A stretch of 64,000 bases of DNA, from contig CAWHIL010000003.1 in the NCBI GenBank assembly GCA_963829505.1, positions 1,708,814 to 1,772,813 on the forward strand, in the 5' to 3' direction. Each line of letters starts with the position of its first letter. The first letter of the stretch is position 1. Positions 44,993 through 53,599 of this stretch are shown here, piece after piece. This stretch comes from Roseiarcus sp963829505. GTDB taxonomy: Bacteria > Pseudomonadota > Alphaproteobacteria > Rhizobiales > Beijerinckiaceae. The notes beneath the pieces were generated by a model. It had not been told where the DNA came from and made no database searches. It worked only from the letters and a program-made list of their open reading frames with translations. The position numbers and the translations under genes are program-made.

Positions 44993-46047
44993 GCGGCGGC
45001 GTTCGCGAAGGTGAGTTCGTCCGCGCCGAGCGGGGCGAAATAGGCGTCGACCTCGGCGCCCGAGGGAGGCGCGCTCCAGACCGGCTTATTGTCTTTTTCG
45101 ATGATCAGCGCACGGACGCCTTCGTAGAAGTCGCGCCCACGGCAGACGCGCGAGACGATCCGGAACTCGATCCGCAGCGCCTCGTCGAAGCTGGCCGCCC
45201 GCCCGAGCGCCATCTGGCGGAGCGCGATCGCGAGGCTCGTTGGCGACTTCGAGCGGATCGCGGCGCCGGCCGCAGCGGCGAAGGCCGATCCGCCGGCCTG
45301 CCGCGCGTCAAGCGCATTGAGGATCGCATCGACCGTGGCCGGGGCGAATGCGGCGTCGAGGGTCGCCGCTTCCGCCATAAGAGCGGAGGCGGGCGGGGGC
45401 GCGGAGAATTGGCCGAGCGTCGCGTCGACGTCGCCCTCGGCTTCGAGCGCTTGCGCGAGCGCCGCGGTGGCCGAGCGGGGAACGAAGGCTTCGGCGAGGC
45501 CGAGCGCGAGCGCATCGCCCGCATCGGCCCGCGCGCCCGTGAGGCCGAGATAGACGCCGGCGCGATGCGCCAGCCGCGGCAGGATATAGGTGGCGCCGAC
45601 ATCCGGGAAAAAGCCGATGCCGACTTCCGGCATGGCGAAGGAGAAGCCCTCGCCCGCGACCCTGTGGGACGCGTTGATCGACACACCGACCCCGCCGCCC
45701 ATCACGATGCCGTCGATGAGCGCGACGACGGGCTTCGGATAGAGCCGGATGCGCCGGTTGAGCTGGTATTCCTCGCGCCAGAAGATCAACTGCTCGGCGT
45801 GGGCGCCGGCTCGGCCGAGTTCATAGAGATGGCGGATGTCGCCGCCGGCGCAGAACGCCCTTTCGCCGGCGGCGCGGATGACGACGCGGGTCACCGTCGG
45901 ATCGCGCTCCCAGCCGTCGAGCGCCGCCGCGATCAGCCGCACCATCGTCAGCGTCAGCGCATTCAGGGCCTTCGGCCGATTGAGGACGACGACGCCCGCG
46001 GCGCCGCGCCGCTCGATCACGGCCTCGTCGTCCGCATGCGCCCTCAT
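44989..46047 (-). CDS. Enoyl-CoA hydratase/isomerase family, 3-hydroxyisobutyryl-CoA hydrolase-like
   Basis: A 352-residue crotonase-fold enzyme. The oxyanion-hole motifs are RAFCAGGDIRHLYEL and IDGIVMGGGVGVSINASHRV, and the PEVGIGFFPDVGATYILPRL stretch with its long C-terminal part matches 3-hydroxyisobutyryl-CoA hydrolase of valine breakdown. ATG 46047 shares one base with the adk stop; a GTG at 46050 would overlap by four. Either way it is coupled to adk, a ribosomal-operon gene, which is unusual for an amino acid catabolic enzyme. Confidence 0.82.
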   Translation of the reverse strand: MRAHADDEAVIERRGAAGVVVLNRPKALNALTLTMVRLIAAALDGWERDPTVTRVVIRAAGERAFCAGGDIRHLYELGRAGAHAEQLIFWREEYQLNRRIRLYPKPVVALIDGIVMGGGVGVSINASHRVAGEGFSFAMPEVGIGFFPDVGATYILPRLAHRAGVYLGLTGARADAGDALALGLAEAFVPRSATAALAQALEAEGDVDATLGQFSAPPPASALMAEAATLDAAFAPATVDAILNALDARQAGGSAFAAAAGAAIRSKSPTSLAIALRQMALGRAASFDEALRIEFRIVSRVCRGRDFYEGVRALIIEKDNKPVWSAPPSGAEVDAYFAPLGADELTFANAAA

Positions 46048-46640
46048 CACGCGGGGGCGACTTCGCTCAGCACCTTGTCGATCGCGGCCGAGACCGTGTC
46101 GATCGGCGCCATTCCGTCGACTTCGCGCAGGAGGCCGCGCGCCCGATAGAACGGCGTCACGGCCGCGGTGTCGCGCTCGTAAGCCTGAAGGCGCGACTTG
46201 AACACTTCGGGATCGTCGTCCTTGCGAACCGGCTGGCCGGCGGCTTTCGCCTGAGCCGCGCGATTGACGATCCGGCCGACGAGCTTTTCCGCGTCGACCG
46301 TGAGCTCGATGGCGGCGTCGAGCCTCAGCCCTCTGGCGGCGAGCATCGAGTCCAGCTCCTCGGCCTGCTTCACCGTGCGCGGAAAGCCGTCGAGGATGAA
46401 GCCGTTTTTCGCGTCCGGCTCGGCGATGCGGTCGGCGATGATCCCGACGACGATCGCGTCCGAGACGAGCGCTCCCGATTCCATCACGGCCTTCGCCTTG
46501 AGCCCGATCGGCGTTCCGGCGGCGACCGCCGCGCGCAGCATGTCCCCGGTCGAGAGCTGCGGGATCGCGTACTTCTCCACAAGCCGCGTGGCTTGCGTGC
46601 CCTTGCCGGCGCCTGGCGGCCCCAGCAGAATGAGCCTCAT
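46047..46640 (-). CDS. adk: Adenylate kinase, short form
   Basis: A 197-residue kinase (ATP + AMP = 2 ADP). P-loop LGPPGAGKGTQ, AMP-site QLSTGDMLRAAV and GFPRTVKQAEELD, and a short lid (residues ~125-135) without zinc cysteines. The short form is usual in Alphaproteobacteria. ATG 46640 overlaps the secY stop by 4 bases, the conserved spc-operon link. Confidence 0.96.
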   Translation of the reverse strand: MRLILLGPPGAGKGTQATRLVEKYAIPQLSTGDMLRAAVAAGTPIGLKAKAVMESGALVSDAIVVGIIADRIAEPDAKNGFILDGFPRTVKQAEELDSMLAARGLRLDAAIELTVDAEKLVGRIVNRAAQAKAAGQPVRKDDDPEVFKSRLQAYERDTAAVTPFYRARGLLREVDGMAPIDTVSAAIDKVLSEVAPA

Positions 46641-47971
46641 CGTTTCCGTCCCTTCAGTCGAGCACGGCGAATCAGTCCTTCGTACTGGTGCGCCTGCAGA
46701 TGTCCGTGGATCTGCGCCACGGTGTCCATCGTAACGTTGACGACGATCAGAAGCGAGGTGCCGCCGAAATAAAATGGCAGCGCCGCATAGGAAATCAGCC
46801 ATTCGGGCAAGAGGCAGATGAGGGCCAGATATCCCGCGCCCAGAACGGTGATCCGGGTCAGGATGTAGTCGATGTATTGCGCCGTACGCTCGCCTGGGCG
46901 CACGCCCGGAATGAAGCCGCCGTGCTTCTTGAGGTTGTCGGCGGTGTCGGCGGGATTGAAGACGGTCGCGGTGTAGAAGAAGGCGAAGAACACGATCAGC
47001 GCGACATAGAGCGTCAGATAGAGCACGCTGCCGCGGCCGAGCAGCGTGCTGATGGTGGTGAGAATCCCGGAACTCGTCGTCCCCTGCGCGAAGTTCGCCA
47101 CCGTCGTCGGCAGAAGCAGCAGCGAGGAGGCGAAGATCGGCGGGATGACGCCCGAGGTGTTGAGCTTCAGGGGCAGGAAGGAACTCTGCCCCTCGTACAT
47201 CTTGTTGCCGACCTGGCGGCGCGGATAGGTGATCGGCACGCGCCGCTGGGCGCGCTCCATGAAGACGATGAAGGCGACGACCACGAACACCATCACGATG
47301 ACGGCGAGCACGAGGCCGGTCGAGATCGAGCCCTGCCGGCCAAGCTCGAACAATTGCACGATCGCCTGCGGCAGGCGCGCGACGATGCCGGCGAAAATGA
47401 TGAGCGACGAGCCGTTGCCGACGCCGCGCGCGGTGATCTGCTCGCCGAGCCAGACGAGGAACATCGTTCCGCCGGTCAGCGTCACGATGGTCGAGACGCG
47501 GAAGAGGATGCCCGGGTCGCTGACGACGCCGGCGCGTCCCTCGAGCCCGATCGCGATGCCGTAGGCCTGGAACATCGCCAGCACGACCGTCAGATAGCGG
47601 GTGTACTGGTTGAGGACCTTGCGGCCCTGCTCGCCCTCTTTCTTGATCGCCTCGAGCGAGGGGACGACCGAGCTCAGGAGCTGGATGATGATGGATGCCG
47701 AAATGTAGGGCATGATGTTCAGCGCGAACACCGCCATGCGCTGCACGGCGCCGCCCGAGAACATGTTGAACATGTCGAGCACGCCCTGCTTCTGCCCGAG
47801 GAAGGCGGCCTGGAACGCGTCGGAATCGATGCCGGGCAGCGGGATGTAGGTCCCGAGGCGGAAAATGACGAGCGCGCCGAGGGTGAACCAGATGCGCTTC
47901 TTGAGTTCGTCCGCCTTGGCGAAGGCCGACCAGTTGATGTTGGCTGCGAGCTGTTCGGCGGCCGACGCCAT
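46637..47971 (-). CDS. secY: Protein translocase subunit SecY
   Basis: A 444-residue channel subunit of the Sec translocon with ten membrane helices. Features: the plug and first helices (IWFTLGALVIFRLGTYIPLPGID), KEGEQGRKVLNQYTRYLTV, the basic cytosolic loop AQRRVPITYPRRQVGN, and KKHGGFIPGVRPGERTAQYID. It follows rplO after 136 bases and is coupled to adk. Essential. Confidence 0.97.
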   Translation of the reverse strand: MASAAEQLAANINWSAFAKADELKKRIWFTLGALVIFRLGTYIPLPGIDSDAFQAAFLGQKQGVLDMFNMFSGGAVQRMAVFALNIMPYISASIIIQLLSSVVPSLEAIKKEGEQGRKVLNQYTRYLTVVLAMFQAYGIAIGLEGRAGVVSDPGILFRVSTIVTLTGGTMFLVWLGEQITARGVGNGSSLIIFAGIVARLPQAIVQLFELGRQGSISTGLVLAVIVMVFVVVAFIVFMERAQRRVPITYPRRQVGNKMYEGQSSFLPLKLNTSGVIPPIFASSLLLLPTTVANFAQGTTSSGILTTISTLLGRGSVLYLTLYVALIVFFAFFYTATVFNPADTADNLKKHGGFIPGVRPGERTAQYIDYILTRITVLGAGYLALICLLPEWLISYAALPFYFGGTSLLIVVNVTMDTVAQIHGHLQAHQYEGLIRRARLKGRKR

Positions 47972-48107
47972 GACGCTCTCCGGTCGGCGCTCCCTGGCAG
48001 AGAGGCGCGAGAATTTACAAAAAAGGTCGCTTCGCCGCCCGTCGGAAACGGGCGCGAAGCGCGTATCACATGGTCAGCGGCCGCGCCATCGGCAACCCCG
48101 CCGCCGT

Positions 48108-48596
48108 TTATGGCGCGGCGGGGGCGGGCTCGGCCTGGGCCCTGAGGGTCTTGAGGCTTCCGCCGGCCTTTTCGATGGCGGCGGCTGCGGTCTTCGACGC
48201 GGCGGCGACTTCGAAAGCAGCCTTCGCCTTGAGTTCGCCGGAGCCGAGAATCTTCACCCCGTCGCGCGGCTGGGTGACGACGCCGGCCTTGAGAAGCGAC
48301 TCGGCGGTGATCGTCTGGCCCGCGTCGAGCTTGCCTGCATCGATCGCGCTCTGGATCCGGCCGAGGTTGACCTCGTTGTAGACGAGCCGATTCGGCGGAG
48401 TGAAGCCGCGCTTCGGCAGGCGGCGATGAAGCGGCATCTGGCCGCCCTCGAAGCCCTTGATGCGCACGCCCGAGCGCGCCGTCTGGCCCTTGCCGCCGCG
48501 GCCGGCCTGCTTGCCCTTGCCCGAGCCGATGCCGCGCCCGACGCGGATGCGGGCCTTCGTGGCGCCGGCGTTATCGCTGATCTCGTTGAGTTTCAT
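48108..48596 (-). CDS. rplO: Large-subunit ribosomal protein uL15
   Basis: A 162-residue protein. The glycine- and basic-rich N-terminus KARIRVGRGIGSGKGKQAGRGGKGQTARSGVRIKGFEGGQMPLHRRLPKRGF inserts into 23S rRNA; a small globular domain follows. Slightly extended Ala-rich C-terminus. Follows rpmD after 4 bases. Confidence 0.96.
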   Translation of the reverse strand: MKLNEISDNAGATKARIRVGRGIGSGKGKQAGRGGKGQTARSGVRIKGFEGGQMPLHRRLPKRGFTPPNRLVYNEVNLGRIQSAIDAGKLDAGQTITAESLLKAGVVTQPRDGVKILGSGELKAKAAFEVAAASKTAAAAIEKAGGSLKTLRAQAEPAPAAP

Positions 48597-48600
48597 CTGT

Positions 48601-48792
48601 CTACTCGCTGTCCACGACCCGCACGAGATGCGCGACCTTGGCGATCATGCCGCGGGCGGCCGGCGTGTCGATGACGTTCGCCTTGCGCCCGATCCTGTTC
48701 AGCCCGAGGCCCTTCAGCGTCGCGCGCTGGGAGCCCGGCCGGCCGATCGGGCTTGCGACCTGCACGAGCGTGATTGTCTTCGCCGTCGTCAT
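48601..48792 (-). CDS. rpmD: Large-subunit ribosomal protein uL30
   Basis: A 63-residue protein: ITLVQVASPIGRPGSQRATLKGLGLNRIGRKANVIDTPAARGMIAKVAHLV, a complete uL30. It lies between rpsE and rplO as in the canonical spc operon. Confidence 0.95.
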   Translation of the reverse strand: MTTAKTITLVQVASPIGRPGSQRATLKGLGLNRIGRKANVIDTPAARGMIAKVAHLVRVVDSE

Positions 48793-48803
48793 GGGCCGTC
48801 CCT

Positions 48804-49373
48804 TCAGGAGTTGCTGGCGTCGGCTTCGACGCCCTGGCGGCGCGACTGGATGGTCGACACCTTGAGGTTGCGGCGCTGGGCCACGGAGCGGGGGCTATCC
48901 TCGCGCGCAAGCGCATCGAACGTGGCCCTGACCATGTTGTAGGGGTTGGACGAGCCCTGGCTCTTGGCGACGACGTCATGAACGCCGAGCGACTCGAACA
49001 CGGCGCGCATCGGGCCGCCGGCGATGATGCCGGTGCCGGGAGGCGCCGCGCGCAGGACGACGCGGCCCGCGCCGTGACGGCCGTTGACGTCGTGATGCAA
49101 CGTGCGCCCCTCGCGCAGCGGAACGCGCACGAGCCCGCGCTTGGCGGCTTCCGTCGCCTTGCGGATGGCCTCGGGCACCTCGCGCGCCTTGCCATGGCCG
49201 AAGCCGACGCGACCCTTCTGGTCGCCGACCACGACCAGCGCCGCGAAGCCGAAGCGGCGGCCGCCCTTCACGACTTTCGCCACGCGGTTGATGTGGACGA
49301 GGCGATCGACAAATTCGCTGTCGCGCTCCTCGTGTCTGTGATCGCGGCCGCGGCCGCCTTCTTCACGCGCCAT
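48804..49373 (-). CDS. rpsE: Small-subunit ribosomal protein uS5
   Basis: A 189-residue protein. dsRNA-binding N-domain with DRLVHINRVAKVVKGGRRFGFAALVVVGDQ and C-domain with PGTGIIAGGPMRAVFESLGVHDVVAKS; loop residues near the 30S decoding centre are normal. Start MAREEGGRGR at 49373 rather than 49391. A basic/acidic N-terminal extension (REEGGRGRDHRHEERDSE) is typical of the group. Confidence 0.96.
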   Translation of the reverse strand: MAREEGGRGRDHRHEERDSEFVDRLVHINRVAKVVKGGRRFGFAALVVVGDQKGRVGFGHGKAREVPEAIRKATEAAKRGLVRVPLREGRTLHHDVNGRHGAGRVVLRAAPPGTGIIAGGPMRAVFESLGVHDVVAKSQGSSNPYNMVRATFDALAREDSPRSVAQRRNLKVSTIQSRRQGVEADASNS

Positions 49374-49441
49374 TGCTTTCTCTTCCGTCACTCAATCGCG
49401 GCGCGGCCTTGAAACGCCGCCCGCTCGCTTCCGTAGCAATT

Positions 49442-49804
49442 CTAGAACTCGAGACCGCCCTCGCGGGCGCCCTCGGCGAGCGCTTTCACGCGCCCGTGGT
49501 ACATGTAGCCGCCGCGGTCGAACACGACCTTGGCGACGCCTGCCTTCTTCGCCCGCTCGGCGAGCTCCTTGCCGACGAGCCGCGCCGCAGCGACCGTCGC
49601 GCCCGTCTTGAGCTGCTCGCGCAGCGTCTTCTCCATCGTGGAGGCGGACGCCAGCGTCTGGCCGCGCTCGTCGTCGATGACCTGCGCGTAGATCTGCTTC
49701 GACGACCGGAAGACGCTGAGCCTCGGGCGATCGCCGGCCTTGCTGGCCAGCGCCCGACGCACGCGCCTCTTGCGCCGCTCGGTGGAATTGTTGGACTTGG
49801 CCAT
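49442..49804 (-). CDS. rplR: Large-subunit ribosomal protein uL18
   Basis: A 120-residue 5S rRNA-binding protein: RRKRRVRRALASKAGDRPRLSVFRSSKQIYAQVIDD, LVGKELAERAKKAGVAKVVFDRGGYMYHGRVKALAEGAREGGLEF. Start MAKSNNSTER at 49804, 14 bases after the rplF stop. Complete. Confidence 0.96.
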   Translation of the reverse strand: MAKSNNSTERRKRRVRRALASKAGDRPRLSVFRSSKQIYAQVIDDERGQTLASASTMEKTLREQLKTGATVAAARLVGKELAERAKKAGVAKVVFDRGGYMYHGRVKALAEGAREGGLEF

Positions 49805-49818
49805 GGAGCGTACGCCTC

Positions 49819-50352
49819 TTATTTCTTCTTGCCTTCCTTGCGGAAGATGAACTCTCCGGCATACTTCACGCCCTTGCCCTTGTAAGGCTCGGGACCGCGG
49901 AACGCCCGGATCTCGGCGGCCGTCTGACCGACCTGCCGCTTGTCGACGCCAGCCACCGTGATCTCGGTCGGCTTGCCCGTCGTGATCGTGATCCCCGCCG
50001 GGATCGGATAGGTGATGTCGTGGCTGTAGCCGAGCGAGAGCTGCAGGTTCTTGCCGGCGACGGCCGCCTTGTAGCCGACGCCGTTGATCTCGAGCTTCTT
50101 TTCGAAGCCGTGCGTCACGCCCCCGACGAGGTTGGCGATCTGGGCGCGGGCCGTGCCCCACATGGCGCGGGCGCGCTTGTCCTCGCCCTTGGGCTCGACG
50201 TGGACCGCGCCGCCGTCGATCGTCACCGCGACCTCTTCGGGCGCGGTGAATTTGAGTTCGCCCTTCGCCCCTTTGACGGCGATGGTCCGCCCTTCCAGCT
50301 TGGCGGTGACGCCGGCGGGAATGACGACGGGCTTTTTGCCGATACGCGACAT
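49819..50352 (-). CDS. rplF: Large-subunit ribosomal protein uL6
   Basis: A 177-residue protein with two copies of the uL6 fold; the start MSRIGKKPVVIPAGV and the C-terminal RGPEPYKGKGVKYAGEFIFRKEGKKK (factor-binding region near the sarcin-ricin loop) are fully conserved. Between rpsH and rplR. Confidence 0.97.
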   Translation of the reverse strand: MSRIGKKPVVIPAGVTAKLEGRTIAVKGAKGELKFTAPEEVAVTIDGGAVHVEPKGEDKRARAMWGTARAQIANLVGGVTHGFEKKLEINGVGYKAAVAGKNLQLSLGYSHDITYPIPAGITITTGKPTEITVAGVDKRQVGQTAAEIRAFRGPEPYKGKGVKYAGEFIFRKEGKKK

Positions 50353-50383
50353 GAGCTCAGTTCCAGTTCGCTTTGCGGCGCCG

Positions 50384-50782
50384 TCAGAAGACGGTGCACA
50401 GGACTTCGCCGCCGACGTGGGCCTCTCTCGCGGCGTGGTCGGCCATGACCCCCTTCGGGGTCGACATGATCGCCACTCCGAGGCCGTTTGCGACCCGCGG
50501 CATGGCGTCGACGGTCGCATAGACCCGGCGGCCGGGCTTCGACACCCGCTCGAGCTTGCGGATGACCGGTTCGTCGTCGAAATACTTGAGCTCGATCTCG
50601 AACTCGCTCCGGCCGTTGCCGAAATCGGTCGTCGAGTAGCCGCGGATGTAACCCTCGGACTCGAGCACGTCCAGAACCTTCTTGCGAAGCGAAGAGCCGG
50701 GGGTGGACACCTTGCCGCGCTTGCGCATCTGCGCGTTGCGTATGCGGGTCAGCATGTCGCCAAGCGGATCGTTGACAGCCAT
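50384..50782 (-). CDS. rpsH: Small-subunit ribosomal protein uS8
   Basis: A 132-residue protein that binds helix 21 of 16S rRNA and often represses spc-operon translation. Typical MAVNDPLGDMLTRIRNAQMRKRGKVSTPGS start and C-terminal GLGVAIMSTPKGVMADHAARE. Complete. Confidence 0.97.
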   Translation of the reverse strand: MAVNDPLGDMLTRIRNAQMRKRGKVSTPGSSLRKKVLDVLESEGYIRGYSTTDFGNGRSEFEIELKYFDDEPVIRKLERVSKPGRRVYATVDAMPRVANGLGVAIMSTPKGVMADHAAREAHVGGEVLCTVF

Positions 50783-50795
50783 GATGCTTGCCTCC

Positions 50796-51101
50796 TCACC
50801 AGCTCGACTTGACGAGGCCCGGGATCAGGCCCTTGTTGCCCAGTTCCCGCAGCGCGATGCGCGACATCTTCATCTTGCGATAGAAGCCGCGCGGACGCCC
50901 GGTCACCTCGCAGCGATTGCGCACCCGCACGACAGCGCCGTTGCGCGGCAGGGCGGCGAGCCTCAGCCGCGCCTCGAAGCGCTCCTCCATCGGCCGCGAG
51001 TCGTCGTTGGCCACATCGAGCAGGCGGCGGCGCCGCCCGGCGAATTTCTTCGCCAGCTTCTGCTTTCGCAGGTTGTTTTCGATTGCACTCTTCTTCGCCA
51101 T
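50796..51101 (-). CDS. rpsN: Small-subunit ribosomal protein uS14
   Basis: A 101-residue, zinc-free (long) form of uS14: MAKKSAIENNLRKQKLAKKFAGRRRRL, with CEVTGRPRGFYRKMKMSRIALRELGNKGLIPGLVKSSW lacking the CxxC pairs. Start at 51101; an additional methionine codon precedes it. Confidence 0.96.
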   Translation of the reverse strand: MAKKSAIENNLRKQKLAKKFAGRRRRLLDVANDDSRPMEERFEARLRLAALPRNGAVVRVRNRCEVTGRPRGFYRKMKMSRIALRELGNKGLIPGLVKSSW

Positions 51102-51138
51102 CAAGGCCTCCGTTTTTCCGCGTCTGAGCTCGAGATGC

Positions 51139-51888
51139 TCACTGCCGGAAGGGGAAGTTGAACGCCCGCAGCAAGGCCTGCGCTTCCGCGTCGGACTTGG
51201 CCGTGGTGCAGACCACGATGTCGAGGCCCAGCATGGCCTCGGCCTTGTCGTAGTCGATCTCGGGGAAAATAATGTGCTCCTTGACGCCCAGCGCGTAGTT
51301 GCCGCGGCCGTCGAACGACTTCGGGTCGAGGCCGCGGAAGTCGCGCACGCGCGGCAGCGCGACCGTCACCAGGCGGTCGAGGAACTCGTACATGCGCGTC
51401 TTGCGCAGCGTCACCTTGGCGCCGATCGGCATGTTCTCGCGCACCTTGAAGGTCGAGATGGCCTTCCGCGCCCGGGTGACCACCGGCTTCTGGCCGGCGA
51501 TCAGCGCAAGATCGGCGGCGGCCGACGTCACTTTCTTGGTGTCGTTGACCGCGTCGCCGACCCCCATGTTGAGCACGATCTTCTCGAGCCTCGGAACCTC
51601 CATGGGATTCTTGTAGCCGAACTCCTTGACGAGCTTCGGCACGATCTCGTCCCGATAGAGCTGCTTGAGACGCGCGACGTAGTCCTTCGGCGCGGCCTCG
51701 ACGGCGCCGGCGGCCGCGCCGGCCGACTCGTCCTTGCGGGGCTTTGCGCCCTTGGCTTCGGGCGCGGCGCCGCCCTTGCCGGCCTTCGGCGCGGCGGTCT
51801 TGTCGGCCTTGTCCGTCTTTCCGGGCTTCGCGTCGCCCTTGGCGGGCTTTGCGCCCTTGTCGGCGCCCTTCTCGTTCTTGTCAGCCAT
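51139..51888 (-). CDS. rplE: Large-subunit ribosomal protein uL5 with N-terminal extension
   Basis: A 249-residue protein; the conserved uL5 (5S rRNA-binding) domain begins around residue 67 (PKDYVARLKQLYRDEIVPKLVKEF) and is complete to FNFPFRQ. The first ~66 residues are a low-complexity Lys/Ala/Gly/Pro/Asp stretch (KPAKGDAKPGKTDKADKTAA), making it much longer than the usual ~180. The ATG at 51888 overlaps the rplX stop by 8 bases, which supports translation of the extension. Confidence 0.95.
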   Translation of the reverse strand: MADKNEKGADKGAKPAKGDAKPGKTDKADKTAAPKAGKGGAAPEAKGAKPRKDESAGAAAGAVEAAPKDYVARLKQLYRDEIVPKLVKEFGYKNPMEVPRLEKIVLNMGVGDAVNDTKKVTSAAADLALIAGQKPVVTRARKAISTFKVRENMPIGAKVTLRKTRMYEFLDRLVTVALPRVRDFRGLDPKSFDGRGNYALGVKEHIIFPEIDYDKAEAMLGLDIVVCTTAKSDAEAQALLRAFNFPFRQ

Positions 51889-52198
51889 CGATCAGATCTC
51901 CCGAACTCTTGGCGACGCGGACCTTGCGGCCGTCGTCGAGGGTCCTGAAACCGACGCGCGTCGGCTTGCCCGTCTTGGGGTCGGCGATCGCAAGGTTCGA
52001 CAGATGGATCGGCGCCTCCTTGCTGATGATGCCGCCCTCGGTCTGAGCCGTCTGGCGCGTATGCCGGCGCACGAGATTGACGCCGCCGACGATCGCGCGG
52101 CCCTCGGTCGGCATCACAAGGCGCACTTCGCCCGTCTTGCCCTTGTCGCGGCCGGTCATGACAACGACGCGGTCGCCCTTTCTGATCTTCGCCGCCAT
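51881..52198 (-). CDS. rplX: Large-subunit ribosomal protein uL24
   Basis: A 105-residue KOW-domain assembly initiator: KIRKGDRVVVMTGRDKGKTGEV, VNLVRRHTRQTAQTEGGIISKEAPIHLSNL. Start shares a base with the rplN stop; the end overlaps rplE by 8 bases. Confidence 0.96.
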   Translation of the reverse strand: MAAKIRKGDRVVVMTGRDKGKTGEVRLVMPTEGRAIVGGVNLVRRHTRQTAQTEGGIISKEAPIHLSNLAIADPKTGKPTRVGFRTLDDGRKVRVAKSSGDLIDG

Positions 52199-52566
52199 CA
52201 CAGCACCTCCGGCGCGAGCGAGATGATCTTCACGTGGTTCTTGGCGCGAAGCTCGCGGGGAACGGGGCCAAAGATGCGCGTGCCGACCGGCTCCGACTGG
52301 TTGTTGACGAGCACCGCAGCGTTCGAATCGAAGCGGATGACGGAGCCGTCGGGACGGCGGATGTCCTTGGCGGTGCGGACGACCACCGCCTTCATGACGT
52401 CGCCCTTCTTCACCCGGCCGCGCGGGATCGCCTCCTTGACGGAGACGACGATGATGTCGCCGATCGAAGCGTAGCGCCGCTTCGACCCGCCGAGAACCTT
52501 GATGCACATCACGCGGCGCGCGCCGGAATTGTCGGCGACGTCGAGGTTGGTCTGCATCTGTATCAT
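52198..52566 (-). CDS. rplN: Large-subunit ribosomal protein uL14
   Basis: A 122-residue protein, MIQMQTNLDVADNSGARRVMCIKVLGG to FGPVPRELRAKNHVKIISLAPEVL, exactly the standard length. It contacts helix 14 of 16S rRNA in bridge B8. Preceded by a 116-base spacer after rpsQ. Confidence 0.97.
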   Translation of the reverse strand: MIQMQTNLDVADNSGARRVMCIKVLGGSKRRYASIGDIIVVSVKEAIPRGRVKKGDVMKAVVVRTAKDIRRPDGSVIRFDSNAAVLVNNQSEPVGTRIFGPVPRELRAKNHVKIISLAPEVL

Positions 52567-52682
52567 GGCCTGATCGCCTTTCTGCTCAGACCGGTTTCCC
52601 AAAAAGCCCCAAAGGGGCCAGGACCTCGCCTGAAGGAAGCTCATCGCCTCCTGGATGAAACTCTTACGAACCCGAAGGTCCG

Positions 52683-52928
52683 TCACTCATGCGCCGCCGC
52701 CTCGTCGATGACGATCCAGCGCTTCAGTTTCGAGATCGGCCGCGTCTCCTGGATGGAGACCGTGTCGCCGACCTTCTGGGTCTTGTTCTCGACGTGCGCG
52801 TGGTAGTTCTTGGACCGGCGCACTGTCTTCTTGAACAGCGGGTGGGTGAAGCGGCGCTCGACCTTGACGACGAGCGTCTTCTCCTGCTTGTCGCTGACGA
52901 CGACGCCCTGCAAAATTCTCTTCGGCAT
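52683..52928 (-). CDS. rpsQ: Small-subunit ribosomal protein uS17
   Basis: An 81-residue OB-fold protein: RILQGVVVSDKQEKTLVVKVERRFTHPLFKKTVRRSKNYHAHVE. Complete; 3 bases after rpmC. Confidence 0.96.
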   Translation of the reverse strand: MPKRILQGVVVSDKQEKTLVVKVERRFTHPLFKKTVRRSKNYHAHVENKTQKVGDTVSIQETRPISKLKRWIVIDEAAAHE

Positions 52929-52931
52929 TGT

Positions 52932-53150
52932 CTAGTCCCTGGACTTGGCGGCGGCGCGCTTCTGCGCTGCGATGGTCTTGACGCGGGCGATGTCGCGCCG
53001 GACGACGCGCACCCGCGCGGTGTCCTGCAACTGTCCGCTCGCCTTCTGGAAGCGCAGGTTGAATTGCTCCTTCTTGAGCTTGAGCGCCTCGTCGCTGAGC
53101 TGGTCTTCCGTCATGACGCTGAGATCGGAAAGGCGGCTGGCCGTCTTCAT
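52932..53150 (-). CDS. rpmC: Large-subunit ribosomal protein uL29
   Basis: A 72-residue helical hairpin protein at the exit tunnel: LSDLSVMTEDQLSDEALKLKKEQFNLRFQKASGQLQDTARVRVVRRDIARVKTI. Complete. Confidence 0.96.
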   Translation of the reverse strand: MKTASRLSDLSVMTEDQLSDEALKLKKEQFNLRFQKASGQLQDTARVRVVRRDIARVKTIAAQKRAAAKSRD

Positions 53151-53161
53151 TTCAGGCTCTC

Positions 53162-53575
53162 CTATTCCGCGACGCGCTGTACGAAGCGCGTCTTGATCGG
53201 CAGCTTCGCCGCGGCGAGCAGGAAGGCCTCGCGGGCGAGCGCCTCGGGCACGCCGTCGACCTCGAACATGATCCGGCCGGGCGCGACGCGGGCGACCCAG
53301 AACTCGGGCGCCCCCTTGCCTTTGCCCATGCGCACCTCGATCGGCTTCTTCGACACCGGCACATCCGGGAAGACGCGAATCCAGACGCGGCCGGCGCGCT
53401 TCATGTGGCGGGTGAGCGCGCGGCGGGCGGCCTCGATCTGGCGGGCGGTCACGCGCTCGGGCTCCATGGCCTTGAGCCCGAACTCGCCGAAATTAAGCGC
53501 GAATCCGCCCTTGGCGGCGCCGTGGATCCGGCCTTTGAACGCCTTGCGGAACTTGGTTCTCTTTGGCTGCATCAT
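53162..53575 (-). CDS. rplP: Large-subunit ribosomal protein uL16
   Basis: A 137-residue protein near the A-site: MMQPKRTKFRKAFKGRIHG, RQIEAARRALTRHMKRAGRVWIRVFPD, RMGKGKGAPEFWVARVAPG. Complete. Confidence 0.97.
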   Translation of the reverse strand: MMQPKRTKFRKAFKGRIHGAAKGGFALNFGEFGLKAMEPERVTARQIEAARRALTRHMKRAGRVWIRVFPDVPVSKKPIEVRMGKGKGAPEFWVARVAPGRIMFEVDGVPEALAREAFLLAAAKLPIKTRFVQRVAE

Positions 53576-53599
53576 GGCGGTGGACTTCCAATAGACCGT

